Source: Hamiltosporidium magnivora (lineage: Eukaryota > Microsporidia > Dubosqiidae). From it: a stretch of 15,303 nucleotides of DNA. Numbering within the stretch: the first letter of the stretch is position 1; every line of letters starts with the position of its first letter. Location: assembly GCA_004325065.1 (NCBI GenBank), contig PITI01000288.1, forward strand, positions 1-15,303, given 5' to 3'. Below the pieces are notes generated by a model. It was not told where the DNA came from. It saw only the letters and a program-made list of their open reading frames with translations, and made no database searches. Below, piece after piece: positions 1-9,725 of the stretch. The position numbers were made by a program, and so were the translations under genes.

Positions 1-1
1 C

Positions 2-289
2 TTAGCTCTCCCGGCTTTTAATGGGTTTTATTTTTATATCACCCAGGCGCAAGTCTTCTAACCATAAGTGAGCAAGGCTAGATTTCCATGCTTTTATATG
101 GCAATTACCTACATGTTCAGCTGCGGTCTGCAATTTGGTTGCATGAAAGACTATAAATAAATTTGTAGAAAAAGTTTCGCCATTTCTTAGACCTCTTCTT
201 TCATAACAACTCCCATGGAACAACCGAAGACGTGGTGGTTTTATTCTCACCAAAAATTCAAACAATGGCCTCACATCAGTTTCACGCAC
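2..289 (-). other. Unrecognised GC-richer open frame of 95 codons, probably a gene or repeat fragment
   Basis: The frame is open for 95 codons and ends in TAA at 2-4. A TGA lies immediately upstream at 290-292. It has no in-frame ATG and its first codon is GTG, so as it stands it is not an ordinary eukaryotic gene. It is visibly richer in G and C than the DNA from 300 onward, and the product has many Arg, Leu and His residues, unlike the Lys/Asn-rich intact genes here. I do not recognise a domain. It could be a fragment of a mobile element or a remnant of a host-like gene. Being coding at all is an inference from the open frame and base composition. Confidence 0.3.
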
Positions 290-299
290 TCATTGCCAA

Positions 300-1790
300 G
301 CAGAAAGTTTTGTATGTGGTTATCCTCCTTCCACATTTAACTGCCCATATCTATTAAAAATAAGTAAATTACCTTTTTTAAGACAGTTCCAAATATTAGG
401 ATGTCATCTCTCAAAAAATACCTAATAGTTATAGAAAATGAAAATAATGGTTCATATAAGACATTTTTTTTAAAGATCGAGTAGTATATTTTACTGTGTA
501 GATAGAAATAATTTTAGACAGTAAGAAAATAAGAAATGATATTCTTAATTAATAAAATGTAATACCTCAATCTGTTACAATCAATTTATATTAGGGCTTA
601 TAGAATAACATTTAAAGTATATATTTTTGCCAGTTCTTATAGTGGACTAGATTATAAATATTTTTTTATTGGGAACTATTTCTTTTAAAATATCTAAGTT
701 CTGAATTACAAAAAAATCCATTTATATAACATGGATACATGCAATCATAACAAATAGCATTATTTCTAAGCTATGCAGCTGCACAGTAAAAATTAATTGT
801 ATTGTAATAACTGTTTGACATAGAAAAAACATAACTAGAATACACCATCTAGTTATAATATAACAAAATATTGCATTTAGCACATAATTTAGAATTTTAG
901 GAAGCGAAAAGACGAGGGTTTTCAGGATGTTTTATTGCACCCAAAGCCATATAAGCAAATCAAAACTAAAAAAAATCATTTTTTATATTTATAAAGATAA
1001 TAATGTATTTTGAAATTTCAGAATCAAATACCCAATTCAAAGTATACAATTTTTATGTTCTCAAACCATAAAATAATATTTGTATTTACTTCTTATTTGA
1101 TATACAAACAGTATTAAACCACCAAACTTTTGTTTTTTTCACTTAATAGTATAGAGTTAGATGAAAAAAAATTGTGAATCGATTTTTACAAAATTGCTAT
1201 AAAATCAATTGAAAATTTATGAGAAATATAAAGACTAAATTAAATTTTGATATGTTTTTGTTGAATATTTGGTTTAAATAAATTATTTGCCAAAGAATAA
1301 ATAAAACACTGTAACAATTTATTTAAGAGTTTAATCAAGGGAGCAGGCTTTGATAAAATACATTACTTATTATGTGTACATTAAATAGGAAATAGTTGGG
1401 TTTGAGAAGATTAAATCTAGAATGTTCTTTAATCCAAAATCGTGTCCTATAAAGCTCTATTTACCTGAAATTTTAGTTACATGCAATAATTTAGAATCTT
1501 AAATGCCTTAAAAATTGTTTATACGAATTTGTAAGGAAACAATATTTATGATTGCCTTGAATTACCAAACGATATAATTACATCATAATCACATAAGTAA
1601 ACTATTCCGGATAATTTTTAGGATTCAAGAATTTAAAACGGAAAATATAACTTTTTTAGATAAGTAAGAAAAAATTATTATACTTCAGTTTGCTAAAAAA
1701 ATCATGATATAAATTAAGAAGTACTATAATAGTGATTAATAATGTTATAAAACATAGAATTTATTTGAGACAATCAATTCGTGTCTATCT
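300..1790. other. Gene-free AT-rich stretch
   Basis: About 1.5 kb of very AT-rich sequence with stops in all frames. I see no convincing gene, RNA gene or tandem repeat. It is probably decayed intergenic DNA. Confidence 0.6.
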
Positions 1791-1799
1791 AAGATATTG

Positions 1800-2099
1800 T
1801 CACAAAAAATATTTAACTATCATTCTAGCACAATAGTCTTTGGCTATTTTACCCATTAAACTATTATTTTTAATTCTATCACAATAATTATTTTTATGAT
1901 TTTGGGAGATCCTTAGAATTATATTTCTTAAATCTTCTAAATTTTCATAATATTCTTCATTATTTCTAAATAACATATTGTCAAGCATAGTACCACATTG
2001 TTGCCTATAACAGTTATCAAAGCTACTGTTAGAAGGGATTTGATTTGATTCTGTTGCAATTACTAAATTATAAAGGAAATACACGGCTATAATATTAAT
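1800..2099 (-). CDS. Small Cys-containing putative secreted protein, paralogue of the gene at 4626; ATG replaced by ATT
   Basis: An open frame of 99 codons ends in TGA at 1800-1802. The product has a hydrophobic N-terminus (INIIAVYFLYNLVIA) that looks like a signal peptide, then a Ser/Asn-rich linker, then a domain opening with SFDNCYRQQC. The four cysteines are spaced C-x4-C-x37-C-x16-C. It aligns without a gap to the product at 4626-4949 over 90 positions, about 40% identical by hand count, including DNCYR, ENLE and IKxN. The codon matching the paralogue's ATG is ATT at 2097-2099, and no in-frame ATG lies upstream before a stop. Short upstream blocks (TAATTAAAATC) also match the paralogue's flank. 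Either it starts at a non-AUG codon (ATT, or GTG at 2082-2084) or it has recently lost its start. The lack of internal stops argues for function or recent loss. The function is unknown. Confidence 0.6.
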   Translation of the reverse strand: MNIIAVYFLYNLVIATESNQIPSNSSFDNCYRQQCGTMLDNMLFRNNEEYYENLEDLRNIILRISQNHKNNYCDRIKNNSLMGKIAKDYCARMIVKYFL

Positions 2100-2802
2100 A
2101 AATTTCAGTATTTCATATGTTTTTATTATAAAATTTTTGATTTTAATTAAACTTTATTTTTTTATTCGTTTAATTTATTCTTAATTTCTTAAATTTGATT
2201 ATCTACAAGTTTGGTTTTTTAAATATTTATTGATTTGTAAAACTTTTGTTTTTAAATTTGGTTATAATTGTTGTTGTTGATATCTTTGATAATAAATTAT
2301 AATCAGTTTACACTTTATTACTATTTTTATTAAATTTATTCATAAAAAGTTCATTTGAATTTTTTTTTGCATTGTACAAAGTTAAAGTGATTTTAGTTAG
2401 AGATCAATTGGCGAATAAATCCAGAAAGGATACGTATACGAATACGCTGTTATTTTTCTAGGAAGTATCCGTTTTATTAAGTACTAGGAGATACTAGAAA
2501 CTAGCAAGTTAAATCTGAAAACTTGTTAATTCGAAGAAGTACAAACGAAAAAAAAACAAAGAATTGAAAAGCTTTTAACAATACATTTCATAAAAAAATT
2601 TAGTTAGTAAATTTATCAACAGACGATATTGTTCACAAAGTGCCATATACGAATAATATAGCTTAATACCAACCCCTTTAAGCTACATGGTGGAATGCGG
2701 GCGATATTGGTAAGCAGAATTAGATACACCCAAGAAAGGTTTTAAAATGCGTCTATATTCTTCTAGAACAAAACTTGGACGGAGCTTACATATTTTGCGT
2801 AA
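2100..2802. other. AT-rich spacer without a gene
   Basis: No gene is seen. The first 100 bases share short blocks with the DNA upstream of the gene at 4626, so the duplication of the small-protein gene may include its 5' flank. A 9-bp stem-loop lies at 2502-2528 (arms TAGCAAGTT and AACTTGTTA, one G-U pair). The rest shows nothing clear. Confidence 0.45.
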
Positions 2803-3411
2803 CAGAGTGAACAAATGCTTCTGCAATTCTTAGATTTCCTGGAGATTAAAGAAATATCAACCCGAAAAGCAGCGAACTTTAAACAGAAAATACTAGCAAA
2901 TCCATCTCGCACCAATAAGAGCTTTTTAGAAATGGAAGTACAGGAATAAGAAAGACTTTTCAACGAACTGAATTTAGAAAAGGTTCAACTTGCAAAATTT
3001 ATACAAAGAAATAACATTGGAAAATACAATATAAGTTATATAATGCAAGAAAAATTAGTCAGTAAATGTTAGTCTCTTTTTGAGATCGCCATTGAAAGGA
3101 AATCCAAAGGCAAATTATTAAGCCGTGTCTTATTATATTTATGATACTAATGTATTTTAATGATCAAAAGAATGTACCGGCTGTGGGACATTTCTAATGA
3201 ATTGATTAAACATTTATACAATCGATTTAAGCAAACACAGTGATAAGATTAGATCACGCGGCTCCACGAAGTGGTTTGATGCCTACATCTACCTTCTTTA
3301 AATATGTATAAATTTAAGTCTTGCAACGAATTAGAAGTCAATTAATTCAAGAAATATTTGAAAATGAGTATGCAAAAAAAAAGATTTGATACCTCAATAA
3401 ACCAGAACTAA
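2803..3411 (+). pseudogene. Decayed coding sequence of unknown family
   Basis: One plus-strand frame stays largely readable from 2803 to about 3240, broken only by stops at 2947, 3070, 3142 and 3148, and continues with more stops toward 3411. So few stops in such AT-rich DNA suggests a former protein. The product is rich in Lys, Glu and Leu and looks helical (for example FLEIKEISTRKAANFKQKIL). An ATG lies at 2815. Further readable pieces in another frame at 3581-3740 (containing GIDETDLS) may belong to the same relic. The setting among transposon relics suggests a transposase or accessory protein, but I find no diagnostic motif. Confidence 0.4.
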
Positions 3412-3977
3412 AATCAAAATATTAGTCTCTTGTTATTTATTTTAGATATGGTTCACAATAAGATGAACATCATTGAAGTAAGAATTACTTTTGCAGATTC
3501 ACTTTAAATAGTTGAAACCTAAAAACCGAGGAATTATGATATATTCATCTTTATTTGGGGCCTATTTGTAAAGTAGTCTCAATAATACCATCTGTGATGA
3601 AATGAGGTGGTATTATGACAAAACGCTAAAAGATATGTCTTAAAAAACAGCAAATACCCATGAAAATAGAGACTTTCATTCATTAGATAGCGCTCGGAAA
3701 GACAGTCGAAATAATTTATTTGGTATCGATGAAACAGATTTGAGCTAAGACCAAATGCCGAAGAGAACTAAGAAGGACCCTCAATAGGTATTATATATGA
3801 ACTGATATGTCTGAGCAACTAACGCCTCTTTATTAAAAAGCAGATAGCGAGGAAATTGGGGTCTAACATGTAAAAACAATGATTATTTTATCCCTATTGT
3901 CGATAACGAAACTAAATAGTAAGAGCCGACGTAAACTATAAATAAAGAGTTGGATTTAAAAGATAAAAATGAAGTTC

Positions 3978-4245
3978 TTAAAAAGATCGAAAAAGTATAA
4001 AAGAGATAAAATTATTTACAACCAAAATTTCTATTGAATCGTTATCTCCTAAATTATAAGATTTTTTTCTGAATATATGTTTACGCCTTTTAAAAAGTTC
4101 CTTTATCGTAAAATTTTGGTTAAAATATTTTTTTAAAACTTCATTTCTACAGAATAATCTTAAATTACAACTGCCATCAAAACTTTTTTTCACTTTTTCA
4201 TATTTAAAAGATTTAATCAAAAAAGCAAATTACACAATCAAACAT
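3978..4245 (-). pseudogene. Possible degenerate third copy of the small Cys protein gene
   Basis: A minus-strand frame from about 4220 to the stop near 3978 reads SFDGSCNLRLFC, resembling SFDNCYRQQC of the gene at 1800-2099. The DNA behind it (AGTTTTGATGGCAGTTGTAA) matches the paralogue at most positions. An ATG at 4243-4245, in a TTTATG context like that of the gene at 4626, lies in another frame and soon meets a stop. Further upstream, a 15-base block (TTTAATTTATTCTTA on the plus strand) is shared with the flank of the gene at 1800-2099. The later cysteines and the ENLE block are not kept. This is suggestive only; chance similarity in AT-rich DNA is possible. Confidence 0.25.
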
Positions 4246-4345
4246 AAATTAAATAACTTATTCCTGATATTACAATTTTATAATTAAATTTTAATTTATT
4301 CTTATTTAACAAAATATTCTTCAAAATACAGGTGGAGAGAGGTCA

Positions 4346-4430
4346 ACCACATTAAAAACTATCTAGTGGTCATGAATGTCTTTAAATGGTATGGAAATCA
4401 TTGTTTCCATTTTGGTGGGTTATAAACCAC
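4346..4430. repeat. Cluster of three short inverted repeats
   Basis: Three small hairpins follow one another: ACCAC/GTGGT at 4346-4370, ATGGAAA/TTTCCAT with a 6-base loop at 4391-4410, and GTGGGTT/AACCAC (one bulge) at 4415-4430. They lie in the 380 bp between the weak third copy and the intact small-protein gene. Function is unknown: they could be a structured RNA, a control region or a decayed element end. Confidence 0.3.
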
Positions 4431-4625
4431 ATCGAATCCATAGGACAATCTCTTAAATTCCGAGTTATAACAGATTAAAAGAGGAATGGAGTAAGTATCT
4501 TTAAAATAGCAAATAATTACTTCGCAAAAAAAATTACTGCTTTGAAACTAATTAAATTACAAAAATATAAGCCTAAATTGTAATTAAAATCCAAAAACTA
4601 TAAAATAACAAGAAAGAAACAATTT

Positions 4626-4949
4626 ATGAATATTTTATTTGTGTCTTTTCTCTCTCACTTAGTAAAATTGACCGGTATAAACAGTTTTTCTTCAAACATT
4701 AATAGAGATAATTGTTATAGAAAAGTTTGTCATTTAGTTATCGATGAAATGTTAGCAAAACGTGGTAAAAATTTAGACGAAAACTTAGAAGAGTTAGAAA
4801 GCTCAATAAAAATAATACCAATAAATAAGAAAGATGAATTATGCTTTAAGATAAAAGAGAATACAAAGGCAGGTAGGAAGATGATGAAATATTGTAAAGA
4901 AATAGAAAACAGAAGCCCAAATGTCTGGTTAAAAGAAATAAAAATGTAA
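4626..4949 (+). CDS. Small Cys-containing putative secreted protein (intact family member)
   Basis: The gene codes for 107 residues from ATG to TAA. The N-terminus (MNILFVSFLSHLVKL) is hydrophobic and may be a signal peptide. The mature part begins near DNCYRKVC at residue 28 and has four cysteines spaced C-x4-C-x37-C-x16-C. Between them is a charged segment (LDENLEELE) that looks helical, and the tail is basic. The ungapped match to the gene at 1800-2099, starting exactly at this ATG, supports both the start and protein-coding status. The pair is divergent, about 2.5 kb apart. With an even number of cysteines and a probable signal, it may be exported into the spore wall or host cell, but that is inference. 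I do not recognise the family and name no function. Confidence 0.7.
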   Translation: MNILFVSFLSHLVKLTGINSFSSNINRDNCYRKVCHLVIDEMLAKRGKNLDENLEELESSIKIIPINKKDELCFKIKENTKAGRKMMKYCKEIENRSPNVWLKEIKM

Positions 4950-5176
4950 GGTAAATTTTATATGGAAGTTTCTGAAGAAATAGAAAATATTAATTAAACT
5001 GTTATTCTAACTGATATGAGACTAAAAAAAACATTTTATAAACGGTATTTTTTGAATTTATACACCATTTATACACTCTATTTATAATTTAAAAAATTTA
5101 AAGAACATTTCTTATGATGTGATTTCTAGAGTCAAATTGGAATTCAAAGCTACATTTAAAAATCTTTCCACTGATA

Positions 5177-5345
5177 TATTCAAAGAATATCACATATTTA
5201 TAAAATATTAGCAAGTACTATATTATTCATGACATTAACTCCGTTCCAGGTTTAATATAAATAACTGCCCCTCAAAACTCTATCGGTACCTTCTAAGATA
5301 CCTACATAACAAAGTATTTCGAGTAAAGATAAGCAGACCCTATTT
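5177..5345. repeat. Dispersed repeat, copy 1
   Basis: This stretch aligns to 15063-15235. The core (5230-5305) contains GACATTAAC, GGTTTAA, ATAAATAA, ATCGGTA and GATACCTAC in the same order and at nearly the same spacing as the second copy, roughly three quarters identical by eye. Both copies lie in transposon-relic DNA. On the minus strand, parallel readings such as VGI, VTD/GTD and WNxVNV occur in both, so the source may have been a coding part of a mobile element. The family is unknown. Confidence 0.6.
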
Positions 5346-6431
5346 ATTAACACTAAAGATTTCTTTTATTGTAAAAAAGCCGTCTAAATACAATTAAAAC
5401 CATTTATTATTTCTTAAGAACTTCTATTTTTTTTAAAGAGTTCGTTTTTTAGATTAATAACTCAATTAGCCAAATATAGAAAATAGTCGATATTTACAAT
5501 TTTATAGTTAATTTATTTTTGAAAGCTGGTTTTTTGATTTAAAATTTAAGTCATTATTCGATAAATCATATTCATAACCGAAAAATCAATTTAATAGATT
5601 ATAACGTAAAAGATAATCGCTATTCAATATATCAGCAAAGAATATAGCTGATTATATGGTTTTTCTTGCTCTTACCTCAGCCAATCTATTGATAAATCGT
5701 AAAATATGTTTCAGGTAGAGAAATTAGAAGTCTTATGTCGAGACAAAGATAACAAATAAGTAGTTTTGTAATATTTCGTAAAAATTTCTTCCTCAAATTA
5801 TATTCGTTCATATTGACGTCAAGAATATTTATCCCTAAATTAGTAGGTTTGGAAAATAGTATAAGAATGTAGAAAGACCTTTGTCAATAAATTATTTAAA
5901 TGAATAAAAACTAAAACCGAGAAAATAAAGCAATCATAATTAGGCTTGATTATACTTATCGATATCTATGTTTCAGATTCATATCTTTCTGGTTGTTTTG
6001 ACAAAGCTAAATACCATCATTGAAAAGAGTTAAAAATTTTATCTTCTACACTTCAATACTCCTTGAAAACGTTAGGTATGATAATTATGTGAAACAGAAC
6101 AAGATTTTTCAGCAAACAAAACATACAGTTCTTTTGACGTTTAGAAATACTTAAAATGTACAGATATAAATAGTAAAAAAGAAGTGAAAATTTATTGCAC
6201 CGGTTTTTTAATTATAGGATAATGGTATTATTATAAATAGATATAACACAGGTATATCTTTTACAGTCGACTTTATAACCAGTAATTTATATTTGTTAGA
6301 AATATCTAAATATCAGAATATTAAAACAAAAAACAAGCTTCTATAATCTTTGACCTAAGTTTGTAGTTCTAAAACTCTAAATATATAAGCAATATCGGAA
6401 TCCACAGCATACGTAGGGAGGATATCCACTA
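5346..6431. other. AT-rich stretch without a recognisable gene
   Basis: Stops are dense in all frames. It may contain further decayed parts of the retrotransposon whose tail is read just to the right, but I could not identify any motif. Confidence 0.5.
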
Positions 6432-6623
6432 TTATTTACGATGCGTTGTTAGATTTATGACCATATTGAGTATGCAAGACCATTTACTAGCGGCAAATAC
6501 TCTAATATCATTGAAATCAAATATTCGTAGAACTTATTCGGGCAAATTGCCTCTAGAATCGTTAATAGCCACATCCACTATAAACCCCAAATATTTAAAT
6601 ACCCACATTTTTAATTCACGTGT
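6432..6623 (-). mobile_element. Relic of a non-LTR retrotransposon C-terminal region
   Basis: On the minus strand a 63-codon frame has one internal stop. It contains FIVDVAINDSR followed by FDFNDIRV, then KWSC and MVINLTT. This order resembles the segment after the reverse transcriptase in many arthropod-type non-LTR elements: a hydrophobic strand ending in (I/V)DVA-P-DSR, a KE..EK..KY.DL helix, a Trp, then an IPVVIGA-like strand. The Lys/Glu helix is degraded. The assignment is inference from a weak pattern. It is a different segment from the one at 14345, so it cannot be said to be the same family. Confidence 0.4.
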
Positions 6624-7149
6624 TTATAAGCATACATAATAAAATTGTCTGCATGCAGCATTTTAGATGATTTTCACAAAAAAACACTCAAATATATTTC
6701 CTAGACTATCAGAAAATTTTTATTTTCACCTTTACTATACATATAAAATCGTGCAAACGATTAAAAATAGTCAAGATACATACAAAATCGGCTTTTATAT
6801 TCTTTAAAACTTTCTTAGGCCTATAAAATAAATCTCGATGAACTACTGAGGATTCTATACTGTATAATCGTTAAAAATTCTAGTCTCTACATTACTCGAA
6901 GGCATAGATAAAATTCACCATTCTCGACCACATAGACTATCATTTAATGCCCTTCATCTATGTAATAATAGCGTTCTATTGTATATCTTCAATATTTTCT
7001 ATAAACATGAAGATTAGATTTTATAGATATTCATTTATTAATTCTTTGTCGCCATAAATTGCTTTCTATTTATGATTTACATTCTAGATAGAAGTGGTAT
7101 GGTCATTTGATAAATTTAACAAGACAATAAAATAATTTATACACTGCCA
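6624..7149. other. AT-rich stretch, possibly decayed body of the minus-strand retroelement
   Basis: No gene is recognised. If the relic at 6432-6623 is correctly read, its reverse transcriptase would lie here on the minus strand, but stops and frameshifts leave nothing I can identify. Confidence 0.35.
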
Positions 7150-7188
7150 GTTATACAATAATGCTAAAGTTTTTCACTTTAGTATAAC
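7150..7188. repeat. Stem-loop with 13 paired bases
   Basis: Left arm GTTATA (7150-7155) and CTAAAGT (7164-7170), split by an 8-base bulge, pair with ACTTTAGTATAAC (7176-7188) around a TTTTC loop. Every arm base pairs. It lies about 400 bp before the first readable part of the integrase relic and could be a leftover of that element's end or an independent structure. Confidence 0.45.
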
Positions 7189-7551
7189 AAATTAACAGCA
7201 ATTTAATAATTAGCGTTTGGTGCGATTGTCGTTGACCAATCAGAAGTTTTTTTGAGCTTAACGCTTATACTATTCCTATGCTTTAACAATTTAAAGATCC
7301 TCCTCGCTTTTTCTTATTGCGTATTATTAGATATTTTTCAAATAAAAATACAAGAACTATGTTAACGGATATAAATAATATGAAAAACTGTTACGAACAC
7401 AATTGAATGAATTATGCTTATCAAGAAATAGAATACACGAATTTTGATAAAAAAAAATACTTGAAGTCAATAGGAAGAGTTAAAATTTCAAAAAAAAAGT
7501 TGTAGGAGAAAAAATCGAGGGATTCAACGTTTACGTAGGCCTGATGTGATA

Positions 7552-8823
7552 AATATGGAGAGTAAGAAAAGCTGACAGTTCATGTGAAAAGGTATGGAGA
7601 ATAGTGAGTTTTATACACATCAAGAAGTGATATTTATAATTTTACATGATGTACATATTGCAATTGGACATGTTGGTTGAACTCGTATGAGAGAATGAGA
7701 TAAATTCAAACTATGACAACATTACAAGAAAGATGATTGTAATTTATCAGGAATTTGTATGCCTTGTGAAAAAAAACGCAGTGTATCAAAAAAAAGGTTG
7801 ATGATAAAACCAATACTAAGTAAAAGTATGAACTCAAGGTACCAAGTCGATTTAATCGACATGTAATCACAAGCAGATGATTAATATAAATTTATACCTG
7901 ATACCAAGATTATTTTACCAATTTTTTTTAACTTTGACCTCTCAAAAGCAAAAAAGCGGTAGAATTGGCGTATTTACTTTTGGATATTTTTACCATTTTT
8001 GGTGTGCCTTCTATTTACAAATGATAATGACAGAGAATTTGCTAATAATACTATTGAAGAACCATGTAGGATGTGGTCTGAGTTAAAAATGGTACATGGA
8101 AAGGCCAGGTATTCTCAAAATTAGGGTTCGGTAGAGCGGGCTAATCAAGATTAAGAAAATATGCTTTTACATGTTTAAAAGGCATCAAAAGCAAAAAATG
8201 ATCAAAAAGTTTACAATTTATTCAGATTATGAAAAAACGAGCATATAATAATGGCATAAACTGTACTTCGTATGAGGACATGTTTAGAGCACAGTTAAAA
8301 GTAAGTCTCAAAAGTTTTCTACTGATAGACGTTCTAAGTAAAATTAATTCCGAGGAGGATTTAGAGGTAATATCAATAGATCAAAGCAATTTACAATCTG
8401 TTTAAGAAGATCAACTGCAAAATAACCCAGTTAGCATAATAACAAGTGAAAATAACAAGAATAAAGTAGCGTTTATTGGTAGTTTATGTTGAATATTTAA
8501 CTTAGTTATTTGAATCATGTTCAGATTTTCATATCAAAGAAAGAGAAAGAAATGTCTTAGACCATCTGATCTTCTAGTCTTCAGTCTTGAAAAACGTGCA
8601 AATGAAGATAATAATGATTTATTTGAGGATTATGATTTGAAAACAGAAAATCAGAGATATTAAAAATCAGGGAAATGTTATCAAGCAATCTAGTCAGAAA
8701 AACTGCAAAAAATGCTTAAAATTTCTAATTCAGAATACACAGCCGCTAAGATAGATGATACAGTAAGGGTATGAGTCTCTGTTGTTGACAGAGGTCGCAC
8801 ACATGCAAGACATTTTATGGCTT
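7552..8823 (+). mobile_element. Decayed transposon-type integrase of the KRBA2/SCAND3 kind
   Basis: From 7645 to about 8170 one frame, unshifted but with about eight stops, reads as an rve-type DDE integrase. It opens with an HHCC-like zinc region (HDVHIAIGHVG, then GICMPC at 7750-7767). The first catalytic Asp is in YQVDLIDM (7843-7860 region), the second in NDNDREF (8023), and the Glu in GSVERAN (8134). About 36 residues separate the second Asp and the Glu. The QVDLIDM and VHGKARYSQ-GSVE blocks are typical of the integrase family that gave rise to vertebrate KRBA2 and SCAND3. A downstream piece in another frame (8706-8815) reads QKMLKISNSEYTAAKIDDTV and VVDRGRTHARHF, matching that family's C-terminal region. 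The element is dead in this copy. Confidence 0.75.
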
Positions 8824-9553
8824 TTTTTGGAAATAATGGATGCCAATCTTTAATATATTATGCACCAAACATGGAATCTTGAATCACCTTCACACGAGGA
8901 TCCAATTTACATTATGTAAGTCAAAGTTCATTTGTATCGAAGAATTCCAAAAGCCAGAATTTCTCTAAGAGAATGTGCAAAATGCCATTTAAGACCCGTA
9001 CCAAGGTTAAGATTGATTTGCTGCTGATTTAAATGTAAATCTTAAAATGTATGTGTCGTAAAGAATTTAAAGCTAGGCAATCCGAAACGCCATCAAAGTG
9101 GAAGTTGCTCTAATAAATAAAAACACTTAGATTTGACATATTTTACTAATGTACCTTTTTTTCTTTATACGTACATATTTTCCATACTTTTTTTCGTTAT
9201 AGTATTTCCTCTTTCTTTTGATTTTTAAAAATAAAATATAAAATCTATCAAATTACCCATTCACTTTGGTCATTATGAATAATTACCATACAAATCAAAT
9301 TGACTTTGACCTATGCAACTTATCTAATTAAATAAAATGCCAGTTTTTCATACAAATTATTTATCTGTAACTCAGCTAATTAAGATATAAAATGTCTTTT
9401 TGTAGTTTGAATTAATATTTTTCAATAATATTATATGGTTGCAAGCCTTTTTACTACTGTATTAAAACAGATCGATTTTCCCACTATTATTCGCTAATTT
9501 TATAGCACTTTTTCCTAAAAAATGTATTTAAAGATTATTTCAACCCTTAAAAA

Positions 9554-9597
9554 AAACGAGAAATCAAATAAACTTTCATTTATTTGGTTTTTTGTTT
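9554..9597 (+). repeat. 19-bp hairpin paired only when G-U pairs are allowed
   Basis: Left arm 9554-9572 (AAACGAGAAATCAAATAAA) pairs with right arm 9579-9597 around a 6-base loop (CTTTCA). Sixteen pairs are Watson-Crick and the other three are G-U on the plus-strand RNA. On the minus strand the same three would be A-C mismatches. Thus a plus-strand transcript would fold well and a minus-strand one less well. It may instead be an old inverted repeat that has suffered C-to-T changes. Confidence 0.5.
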
Positions 9598-9725
9598 ATT
9601 CTTATAGTAAGCAACGGATAAAGTCAGTTACAATTCGATATTAAATAAATTAAAATTGAAAAATTGTTTTTTTAAGAAAAACCTATTTTTGAATTTAAAG
9701 AAATACAAAAACTCTATTTTACAAA

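Noticed and set aside
2763..2963. Minus-strand 66-codon open frame
   Set aside because: The plus strand of the same region gives a longer readable frame with few stops, so this looks like its shadow.
6457..6639. Plus-strand 60-codon open frame
   Set aside because: It is antisense to the minus-strand retroelement reading and has no features of its own.
7877..8086. Plus-strand 69-codon open frame
   Set aside because: It is a shifted frame of the integrase relic; the neighbouring frame carries the catalytic motifs.
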